Shown here piece by piece: positions 50,863 through 58,217 of a DNA stretch of 64,000 nucleotides. The first letter of the stretch is position 1. Every line of letters starts with the position of its first letter. A program made the position numbers and the translations under genes. Origin of the DNA: Pelagibius sp048268885. GTDB lineage: Bacteria > Pseudomonadota > Alphaproteobacteria > Kiloniellales > Kiloniellaceae. Below the pieces are notes generated by a model that saw nothing but the letters and a program-made list of their open reading frames with translations, did no database searches and was not told the DNA's origin. The DNA lies in NCBI GenBank assembly GCA_048268885.1, contig JBLWUP010000010.1, positions 1 through 64,000 on the forward strand, given 5' to 3'.

Positions 50863-52107
50863 TTAGTTGCCGTAGGAGATACGGTAGATGGCGCCGGCGA
50901 GGTCGTCGGAGACCAGGATGGAGCCGTCACGCAGTTCGACCACGTCGACGGGCCGGCCCAGGTATTCGCCGTTGTCGTCGATCCAGCCATCGGCGAAGAC
51001 CTCGGTCTCGCCGGCCGAACCGTCCTCGTTCACCGGGGTGAACATCACGCGGGCGCCCACCGGCGTGGTGCGGTTCCAGGAACCGTGCTGCGCCGAGAAG
51101 ATGCCGCCCTTGTATTTCGCCGGGAACTGCTTGCCTTCGTAGAAGTGCATGCCGAGGTCGGCGGCGTGGGCCACCATGTTGACCGCCGGGAAGACCACGT
51201 CGGCCGGCGGCTCGGAATCGGCGTACTCGTTGGTGCGGGTATCACCGCCGCCGTACCAGGGGAAGCCGAAGTGCTGGCCCTTGGCGGTCTGGCGGTTCAG
51301 CTCGCCCGGCGGGATGTCGTCACCCATGCCGTCGACCTGGTTGTCGGTGAACCACAGTTCGCCGTTGGCCGGGTTGAAGTCGAGGCCGACCGAGTTGCGC
51401 ACACCGTAGGTGTAGACCTCGCGGTTGGTGCCGTCGCGGTTCATGCGGACGATGCCGCCGATACCGGCCTCGGTGTAGAGGTCCATCTTCTCCGGCGCGA
51501 AGACGTTGAACGGCTGGCCGAGGGTGATGTAGAGCTTGTCGTCCGGACCGATGGTGCAGACGCGTGCCGTGTGGTTGTAGCTTTCTTCCTCGGGCGGAAT
51601 CAGCTTGCCCTGCGCCACCACTTCGAAGGCCGCGACATCGGGGCTTTCGTAGAAGAACTCGGCGGCCGGATAGACCAGCACGCGGTTCTGCTCGGCGATG
51701 TAGAGGAAACCGTCTTCGGAGAAGCAGGGGCCGTTCGGGATCGAGAAATCGATCGACGGCGCGAAGCTCTTCACTTCGTCGGCGACACGATCCTTGTTGC
51801 GGTCGGTGACCGACCAGGCCTTGGTCTTGCGGGTGCCGACGAAGGTCACGATGCCCTGCGGACCGACCGCCATGTGGCGCGCGTCCGGTACGACGGCGTA
51901 GAGTTCGATGTTGAAGCCCGAGGGCAGGTTGACCCGCTTCAGGTTTTCGCGGATGCCGTCAGCGTAGGCGCCGCTTTGCTCGATGACCTCGAACTCGGTC
52001 ACGCCGGTGGTTTTGAAGGCGCCGAGCTTCTCCAGGTTGCTCTGTGCCAGGGCCGGGGTGGCCACCAGCAGAGCCGCAAGCGATACAAGGGGTAATGCTT
52101 TTCGCAT
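50863..52107 (-). CDS. PQQ-dependent soluble sugar/sorbosone dehydrogenase-like protein
   Basis: 414 aa with a signal peptide (1-21, ending ALAQ) and GGGAGGAAAG before the ATG. It is a six-bladed beta-propeller of the GdhB/YliI/sorbosone dehydrogenase type: ARHMAVGPQGIVTFVG, YNHTARVCTIGPDDKLYITLGQP, IVRMNRDGTNREVYTYGVRNSVGLDFNP, VNMVAHAADLGMHFYEG and LSDDLAGAIYRISY. It would oxidise an aldose or related compound in the periplasm with PQQ made by the operon 3 kb away. The exact substrate cannot be inferred. Confidence 0.87.
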   Translation of the reverse strand: MRKALPLVSLAALLVATPALAQSNLEKLGAFKTTGVTEFEVIEQSGAYADGIRENLKRVNLPSGFNIELYAVVPDARHMAVGPQGIVTFVGTRKTKAWSVTDRNKDRVADEVKSFAPSIDFSIPNGPCFSEDGFLYIAEQNRVLVYPAAEFFYESPDVAAFEVVAQGKLIPPEEESYNHTARVCTIGPDDKLYITLGQPFNVFAPEKMDLYTEAGIGGIVRMNRDGTNREVYTYGVRNSVGLDFNPANGELWFTDNQVDGMGDDIPPGELNRQTAKGQHFGFPWYGGGDTRTNEYADSEPPADVVFPAVNMVAHAADLGMHFYEGKQFPAKYKGGIFSAQHGSWNRTTPVGARVMFTPVNEDGSAGETEVFADGWIDDNGEYLGRPVDVVELRDGSILVSDDLAGAIYRISYGN

Positions 52108-52284
52108 ATCAACTTTCCTCCCACTTCTTTGTTGTTATGCGTCGAGCCTAGCGGGTTTAACGCACCTCAGGTAGTAGGAATATGGTGGGATGCAGAGGCC
52201 GATTGGATCGCTCGTCATACCAATGGCGGCGGGACGTGAGGACAGGACCGGTCGAGAGAAAAGCGGAGGGGTGCCGGCAGGCCG

Positions 52285-52722
52285 TCAGTCGGCTTGGGAC
52301 GCGGCGCTTTCCGGCAGGTGTTCCGGGCGCGTTACGACATAGAGCGCCGCCCCGGCGATGACCGCGGCGGTGACCAGCATGGTGGCGAGCGACAGGGGCG
52401 AAAGCAGGACGATGGCCACCGCCGCGGCCATGCCGATCAAGGCGCTGATCTTGGCCCTGCGGCCGATCACTCCGTAGCTGAGGAAGGCTTCCACCGCCGG
52501 GCCGATCCCAGGCCAGGCGAAGATCTTGCGCGCCATGGCCGGACAGCCCTTGGCGAAGCAGCCGGCAGCGGCGATCCAGAAGATAGTGGTCGGCAAGACC
52601 GGCAGAACCGTGCCGACCAGACCGACCCCGAAGAAGGCGTAACCGGCGGCCGTCCAGGCCCAGGCCAGGCGGCGACGGGCGCTGACGTCACGGTTGTCTT
52701 CGGTGGCGGTGCGCCCGGTCAT
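52285..52722 (-). CDS. DUF454 (YbaN-like) inner-membrane protein
   Basis: A 145-aa protein. Early helix, then VGLVGTVLPVLPTTIFWIAAAGCFAKGCP, the DUF454 signature, and two further hydrophobic helices. Full length for the family. Function unknown; YbaN-like genes are sometimes near haem or PQQ-related dehydrogenases, but nothing here proves a link. Confidence 0.83.
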   Translation of the reverse strand: MTGRTATEDNRDVSARRRLAWAWTAAGYAFFGVGLVGTVLPVLPTTIFWIAAAGCFAKGCPAMARKIFAWPGIGPAVEAFLSYGVIGRRAKISALIGMAAAVAIVLLSPLSLATMLVTAAVIAGAALYVVTRPEHLPESAASQAD

Positions 52723-52868
52723 GCTGGTTCTTGGCCTCGGGGGATGCGCTGGCGTCCAAATGCTAGCCTAGGACTTAGGCCAGCGCGGTCAAGATACCAA
52801 GGTTTTCTTTAAATTGGATTGACCGGAAAAGCCCCGGAAAGCCCTGCAAAGCGCGGGTTTTCGCCGGT

Positions 52869-53924
52869 TCAGGCCACCTTCTCTCCTCTGTGCGGATCAT
52901 CGCCGTGCAGCGCCGGACAGGCGTCGTCGGCCAGCGGTTCGATCCTTCCGCAGGGATCGACCCGTACCCTGACCTTCTGGTGGCAGGAGGCGGCGCGCTC
53001 CATCTGCTTGTAGAGCGGACAGAGCGAGTCCTGGCGCAGCAGAAAGCCGAGGACCACCGGCAGTTCGAAGGGGTCTTCGATCCACAGGCTGTAGCCGACC
53101 TGACGGCCGTCGCGCATGGTGCTGTCGAGGGGCAGGCGCTCGATGATCCGGCCTTCCAGAATCTGGCCGCTCTGGACCCGCGGCGCCGGCGTGGGGCAGG
53201 GCAAGGCGGGTTCGAAGGCGTCGGTCAGGCGAGCGCGGCGCCGGGCAGCGAGTAGCCCCAGCAGCAGCATGCCCACCAGGCCGGCGGAGAGGCCCGGCAG
53301 GGCTGCCCCCAGGACGTCCTTCACATAGGGCAGATCGAAGGCGACGAAGAGCGCGCCGATGCGGTGCTCCGGCATCGGCAGGATTTCGAACAGGAGCAGC
53401 GGCAGGACCCCGAGGCCGCCGCCGACATACAGCAGCCAGAGGATGGCAGGCTTGGCCATCAATGCAGAGACGGCCGGTCTCAGGCCGCTTTGGCCGCTTT
53501 CCAGGCGTTGGCCGTCGAAGTCGAGCAGATAGCGGCGAAAGAGATGGCGAAAGCTCTGTTGGGTAATGGCGCCGCCAATTGCCATGGGCACCGAGAAGCA
53601 GTGGGGCGGGGCGACGGACTCATCGGCGTAGTAGCGCCGTCCCTTCAGCGTCTCGCCGAGGTAGCTGCAGGGCCGCAAGCCGCCGTAGCGCGCCCGGGCC
53701 ATGCGCAGCCAGGACTCCAGCAGCGTGCCGAGCATCAGAAAGAAGAGCAGCGAAAGCGCGGTGATGGTGCTGAGAGAGATCACCAGCTGCAGCCCCGCTG
53801 CGTCATAGGCCGCGATGATCAGCTCCGCCAGATCGAGACCGCTCGTGGCTCTCGCACCCTGATCCGCGAAGTAAAGAAAGCCTGCGCCCAAGAAGCCGGC
53901 ACAGAGGATGGCCGTCGGCCGCAT
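52869..53924 (-). CDS. Multi-pass membrane protein of unknown function
   Basis: 351 aa. A hydrophobic N-terminal segment, a helix near 45-65, and two more near 160-185 and 205-230. The Cys-containing C-terminal ~120 residues are soluble (IIERLPLDSTMRDGRQVGYSLWIEDPFELPVVLGFLLRQ). No family recognised. AGGGGTAG precedes the start. Divergent from the lipoprotein gene. Confidence 0.65.
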   Translation of the reverse strand: MRPTAILCAGFLGAGFLYFADQGARATSGLDLAELIIAAYDAAGLQLVISLSTITALSLLFFLMLGTLLESWLRMARARYGGLRPCSYLGETLKGRRYYADESVAPPHCFSVPMAIGGAITQQSFRHLFRRYLLDFDGQRLESGQSGLRPAVSALMAKPAILWLLYVGGGLGVLPLLLFEILPMPEHRIGALFVAFDLPYVKDVLGAALPGLSAGLVGMLLLGLLAARRRARLTDAFEPALPCPTPAPRVQSGQILEGRIIERLPLDSTMRDGRQVGYSLWIEDPFELPVVLGFLLRQDSLCPLYKQMERAASCHQKVRVRVDPCGRIEPLADDACPALHGDDPHRGEKVA

Positions 53925-54133
53925 GCTGCTACCCCTGACAATTCCCGGTTGTCACAAGGGCCCGCCGGATGGCGCGCCCTTCTTTGCCGGGCCCCATTAC
54001 CGGGTTTGTCGGATTGCCCGCCGACAAGGTTCAATCGGCCGGCGATTTTCCGAAGCGGGGCGCCAGGGATATTTGCATTGCCAGCCTGCGCCCCGCACCG
54101 CATCTTGGCGTCACCATGACGAAGGAGGAGTCG

Positions 54134-54853
54134 ATGCTGCGCCCTTTCATCGCTAGCGGTCTGCTGGTTCTGCTTGCCGCCTGTGCCGCCATGGAAGGCG
54201 GCGCGCAGCGGGAGACCTCGGCGATCCTGTCGGAAAAGGTCCAAGCCGAGCTGCGGGCGGGGCAGGGCGACTTCGCCCCCGATCTCGTCTACGTCAGCGA
54301 GAAGGCCCACAACGCCAGCTACGACAAGATCATGATCGACCCGATCATGTATTTCCTGCCGCTGGAGGCGCCGCGCAGAATCTCTCCCGCCGACCGCCAG
54401 ACGCTGATGAACAATTTCCATGTTCTCATGGCGCGGGAACTGGGGAAGGACTTCCTGCTGGCTCTGGAGCCGCAGCGCGGCACCGTGCGTGTGCAGTTCG
54501 CGGTGCTGCCGGCGACGCGTGACGAGGTGGGGCTGGACACCGTTGCCATGGTGGCGCGCGTCGATCCCGAGAACGAAGTGGTGATCGATGCCCTGGCCAG
54601 CCCGATCCAGCCGGGCGCCGATCTGTTGGTGGAGGCGGAGTGGACGGACGCGGTGACCGGCGAGGTGCTAGGCGCGACGGTGGACCGCCACTTCGGTCAG
54701 GGCAGCTTCGATGGCGGCTCTTTCAAAAGCTGGGCCGATGTGAACCGCTATTTGAAGTCCTATGTGGTGCTGATCCGCTATCGCCTTTGCAGCTTCCGCG
54801 GCTTGGAGGACTGCACGCCCCCGGAAGTGCCCCGGGAAGCGCTGGCGGACTGA
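54134..54853 (+). CDS. Lipoprotein, DUF3313 family
   Basis: 239 aa from the ATG at 54134, chosen because AAGGAGGAG sits just before it. The leader LVLLAACAAM is a lipobox with Cys17 as the lipidated residue. The mature part (ILSEKVQAELRAGQG, YDKIMIDPIMYFL, LVVEAEWTDAVTGEVLG-like) fits DUF3313, a family of outer-membrane lipoproteins with no proven function. Confidence 0.78.
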   Translation: MLRPFIASGLLVLLAACAAMEGGAQRETSAILSEKVQAELRAGQGDFAPDLVYVSEKAHNASYDKIMIDPIMYFLPLEAPRRISPADRQTLMNNFHVLMARELGKDFLLALEPQRGTVRVQFAVLPATRDEVGLDTVAMVARVDPENEVVIDALASPIQPGADLLVEAEWTDAVTGEVLGATVDRHFGQGSFDGGSFKSWADVNRYLKSYVVLIRYRLCSFRGLEDCTPPEVPREALAD

Positions 54854-55015
54854 ACCGGTTTTCGGGCCTTGCCTGGCCATAGCGGTTAACGGCACGGCAA
54901 TCTCAGGCTATACTCCCGGCTAAGGAGGATTCGCCCTAATACTTCTGCTGGTTGAGAGGCCCATCGGGTCGGTCGCTGGCGGGAGGGTGGTGAAGCTGCT
55001 TTCGGGGGGAAGCGA

Positions 55016-56284
55016 TTGGCCTTCTTGGATAAGCTTGCCGGCAGTGTCCTGCGCGCCAACAGCTGGTCGCGCCGGCCACCGCTGATGAAGGGCTGCGTCA
55101 CTGCCGCGGCGGTGATTGCGTCTGCCGATCCTGCCGTCAGCCTCGCGCGGCGCGCCACCGTCGATCAGATCCTCGAAGAACTGAACGACCAGACAAACTC
55201 GCACCTGGACCAGGCGGTTCAAGCGTTCCAGCGCAGCCTGGACCGGCTGCGGACCGAGGGGCCCAGCGCGCAGCGTGCGGCGCTGGCCAGCCTTGCGAAG
55301 TTGTCGGGAGACCCGGCGGCGGTGGAGCTCCTGCTGCGGGTCAGCCAGGTCGTCGCCCTTGCCGATGGGCAGGCGAGCGACGCGGCGCGCGCCGCGGTGG
55401 CGGATATTGCCACCGCCTTGGGGGCCGCCGCGCCCGAGCTGGTGCCGCCTCAGGCCTCGCCGGGCCCACGCCCGGGCCGCGTCGTCGTGGTCGGCAACGA
55501 GAAGGGCGGCACGGGCAAGTCGACGACCGCCATCCATCTGGCCATGGGATTGGCGCAGCGCGGGCACAAGGTTGCCTGCATCGATCTGGACGGACGCCAG
55601 GCGACCCTTTCGCGATTCCTCGCGAACCGCACCGCGGCAGCGGAACAGCGTGATGCCGCCTTGGTGGTGCCCCGCTATGAACGGCTCGAGACGGTCGAGG
55701 CGGACTCGAAGCAGGCGGCCACGGCCACGGCGGAAGAGCGGGCCAGATTTTCAGCCGCCTTGGCGGAGTTGGCCGATCATGACGTGGTGGTGGTGGATAC
55801 GCCCGGCTACGCCAGCCGCCTGGCGCCGCTGGCCTACAGCGTCGCCGACGTGTTGGTCACGCCGATCAACGACAGCTTCATCGATGTCGACGCGCTGGCG
55901 GACATCGATGTGGAGCGCCGCGAGGTGCGGGCGCCCAGCCCCTTCTCCCAATTGATCTGGCAGGAGCGGGAGCGCCGCGAGCGCGCCGGAGAGACCGCCG
56001 TGGATTGGATCGTGGCGCGCAACCGTATCGGCCACCTCGATACCCGCAACGCGCGGGAGATGGCCAAGTTGCTGTCGGTCCTCTCTGACAGGATCGGTTT
56101 CCGCCTGCAGCCGGGATTTTCCGAACGGGTGGTCTTTCGTGGCCTTTTCTTCCGCGGTCTGACGCTCTTCGATCTCGCCCCGGCGGAGGTTCCCCAGGGC
56201 AGCCTTGCCAGCCTGGAGCATGCGCGCCAGGAAGTCGGGGAATTGCTCGACGCCGTCACCCCCGACCGCAGCGCCGGCGCCTAA
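55016..56284 (+). CDS. TerB-like domain fused to MipZ/ParA-type ATPase
   Basis: 422 aa, TTG start with GGGGGAAG upstream. Residues about 20-137 are helical and resemble the tellurite-resistance TerB fold (KGCVTAAAVIASADPAVSL, LLLRVSQVVALADGQASDA). A Pro-rich hinge follows (142-155). From 155 on the sequence is MipZ-like: VVVVGNEKGGTGKSTTAIHLA (Walker A, Lys168), CIDLDGRQATLSRFLANR, VVVDTPGYASRLAPLAYSVAD, VDWIVARNRIGHLDTRNAREM. MipZ places the division site in alphaproteobacteria. Whether this is the cell's only MipZ or a specialised paralog is unknown. Confidence 0.85.
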   Translation: MAFLDKLAGSVLRANSWSRRPPLMKGCVTAAAVIASADPAVSLARRATVDQILEELNDQTNSHLDQAVQAFQRSLDRLRTEGPSAQRAALASLAKLSGDPAAVELLLRVSQVVALADGQASDAARAAVADIATALGAAAPELVPPQASPGPRPGRVVVVGNEKGGTGKSTTAIHLAMGLAQRGHKVACIDLDGRQATLSRFLANRTAAAEQRDAALVVPRYERLETVEADSKQAATATAEERARFSAALAELADHDVVVVDTPGYASRLAPLAYSVADVLVTPINDSFIDVDALADIDVERREVRAPSPFSQLIWQERERRERAGETAVDWIVARNRIGHLDTRNAREMAKLLSVLSDRIGFRLQPGFSERVVFRGLFFRGLTLFDLAPAEVPQGSLASLEHARQEVGELLDAVTPDRSAGA

Positions 56285-56732
56285 GGCGGCTCTTCACCCG
56301 ACCTAGCCACTTCGGCATGCCTCCCGGAGGCGTATTTGCCCGCGTGTGACCCTGGCACCGTGGCGTCCGAGGGATATTTCCCGGGTTCTCAACCGCATCT
56401 AGTCGAAAACGCTAAGAAAATATAATCGAATTAAAGCAGGGCGTTAGCCGCAATCCAAAAAATTGAATGGGTATAGTGCCCAGACCACACGCTTAAAATG
56501 TCGCGGAAATCGCATTTCCCGCAAAGGTATCAATATTGAATAGCAATATTATCCCATACCATAATAATAATTCAAGTAGAGAGAGTCTAAAGAGAGGCGA
56601 CAGGCAATACAGATATGCCGTTTAACCAATGATTAAATCTGATTTGACTAAATGCCTGCACAATTCGACTCGGTGGTTGGGGGTTCTATGCCAGTCGAGA
56701 ATAAACAATCCATATAGGAAGAGGATTGATCT
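56285..56732. other. AT-rich intergenic region upstream of the pilus operon (448 bp)
   Basis: Bases about 56400-56730 are strikingly AT-rich for this genome. They contain AATATTG (56532-56538) and CAATATT (56544-56550) as an inverted repeat. A second palindrome, GGAAAT-cgc-ATTTCC, lies at 56505-56519. These are candidates for regulator or nucleoid-protein sites. No gene was found; a long 5' leader for the pilin mRNA is possible. Confidence 0.55.
56532..56550. promoter_or_regulatory. AT-rich inverted repeat upstream of the pilin gene
   Basis: AATATTG and CAATATT are perfect 7-bp complements separated by 5 bases. CAATATT also recurs directly 13 bases apart. Possible operator about 185 bp upstream of the pilin start. 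Confidence 0.4.
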
Positions 56733-57227
56733 ATGAAATATATGACGAAATTCGTGGCTGCCGGCTTTGCCGGCGTGGGGCTTGCCGCCAGCGCGTCGGT
56801 TGCATTCGCGACCGATCAGACCGGTAACGCCTCGGCCCAGATCCAGCAGGCAATCTCCATCACCGAAGATACCGCGATGGACTTCGGTACGGTCGCTGTC
56901 GACGGTTCGGGCGGCACGGTGACGATCTCCACCGCCGGCGCGGTGACCGGCCCGGCCGGCTACACCTTCTCCGGTTCGCCGGCGGCGGGCACCTTCACGG
57001 CTTCCGGTGACACCAGCACCGCGGTGACGATCAGTTTCACCGCCGGTTCGCTGACCGGTCCGGGCACGGCCATGACGCTGAACAACTTCACCCACGACGC
57101 GGGCGGTACGCCGACCACGGACGGTGCCGGTGACCTGACCTTCAACGTTGGCGGCGACCTGGTGGTGAATGCCGCTCAGGCCTCCGGCGCCTACTCGGGC
57201 ACCTATACGGTGACCGTGAACTACTGA
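56733..57227 (+). CDS. DUF4402 pilin-like subunit
   Basis: 164 aa. A signal peptide (1-26, ending AFA) precedes a Gly/Thr/Ala/Ser-rich mature protein made of beta strands (ISITEDTAMDFGTVAVDGSGGTVTIST, end YSGTYTVTVNY). DUF4402 proteins are the likely fibre subunits of a non-classical chaperone-usher group. The final Tyr-rich strand fits a donor-strand motif. AGGAAGAGG precedes the ATG. Followed 85 bp later by the chaperone gene. Confidence 0.85.
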   Translation: MKYMTKFVAAGFAGVGLAASASVAFATDQTGNASAQIQQAISITEDTAMDFGTVAVDGSGGTVTISTAGAVTGPAGYTFSGSPAAGTFTASGDTSTAVTISFTAGSLTGPGTAMTLNNFTHDAGGTPTTDGAGDLTFNVGGDLVVNAAQASGAYSGTYTVTVNY

Positions 57228-57312
57228 GCCGCCGATCTGTGATGGTTGCTTAGAGGCGGGTCGGTCGTCCGGGGGGAAGGCCGGCCCGTCGTTGTTTGGA
57301 TTGGGGGAAATC

Positions 57313-58170
57313 ATGCAACGCATTCTTTGCTATGGCCGCGGCAGCGCGCGGTCGCTGCCGGGGTGGGGCCTGGCGGCAGCTGCCTTCTTCTTTGCCGTGC
57401 TTGTCGGCACCGTGCCGGCGCTGGCGGCGGGCGGCCTGGTCGTCACGCCGCAGCTCGTGGAACTGGACAGCACGCAACGCAGCCGGGTTCTGACCTTGGC
57501 GAACCGCGGCACGGAGACCGAGACCTACCGGGTCTCCATCGTCAACTACCGCATGGACGGGCAGGGCAACCTGCACCGCACGGAAACGCCCGCGGAGGGC
57601 GAAGGCTTCGCAGGGGCCCTGTTCCGCTACGCGCCGCGCCAGATCACGCTGGAACCCGGCAAGCCGCAAACCGTGCGCATTCTCTACCGCCGCCCGGCCA
57701 ACCTGCAGGAAGGGGAGTACCGCTCCCATCTGTTGTTTCAGCAGGTCCCCAGCGCGGAAGCGACGGCGGCGCAAGTTCAGAGCGGCAGCGGTCTCTCCCT
57801 GCAGATCCGGACGGTCTTCGGCATCACCGTGCCGGTGATCGTCCGCCACGGCCGCCTGAGCGCGGAGGGCCGGCTGACGGACCTGACCCCGACACGCACC
57901 GGCGACGGAAAGCCGGGCGTCGCTGTGCGGATCGCCCGCGACGGCAAGAAGTCGCTGCGCGGTGATCTCGTGGCACTGATCGGCGAAGAGGAAGTGGGCC
58001 GCCTCAACAATGTCGCGGTCTATCTCTCGACGCCGCACCGGGATATCGTCATGCCGCTCGACCCTGAAAAACTGGGCCAGGGCGCCGGGCGCGACCTGCG
58101 CGTCGAGTACCGAGAGCGCGCGGACAGGGGTGGCGCCTCGATCGCCAGCGGTCGGTTGCAGTTGAGGTGA
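57313..58170 (+). CDS. PapD-like periplasmic pilus chaperone
   Basis: 285 aa from the ATG at 57313 (GGGGGAAA upstream). A long signal peptide (about 1-40, ending PALAAG) is followed by the immunoglobulin-like domain: LVVTPQLVELDSTQRSRVLTLANRG, then FRYAPRQITLEPGKPQTVRILYRRPANLQEGEYRSHLLF. This matches the PapD strand pattern with the basic Arg-Leu motif. It should cap DUF4402 subunits and hand them to the usher encoded 47 bp downstream. Confidence 0.88.
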   Translation: MQRILCYGRGSARSLPGWGLAAAAFFFAVLVGTVPALAAGGLVVTPQLVELDSTQRSRVLTLANRGTETETYRVSIVNYRMDGQGNLHRTETPAEGEGFAGALFRYAPRQITLEPGKPQTVRILYRRPANLQEGEYRSHLLFQQVPSAEATAAQVQSGSGLSLQIRTVFGITVPVIVRHGRLSAEGRLTDLTPTRTGDGKPGVAVRIARDGKKSLRGDLVALIGEEEVGRLNNVAVYLSTPHRDIVMPLDPEKLGQGAGRDLRVEYRERADRGGASIASGRLQLR

Positions 58171-58217
58171 CGCGGCAGGGCTGAGCCAAGAGCCACTGAT
58201 CGCGCGGGTTCCGACCC

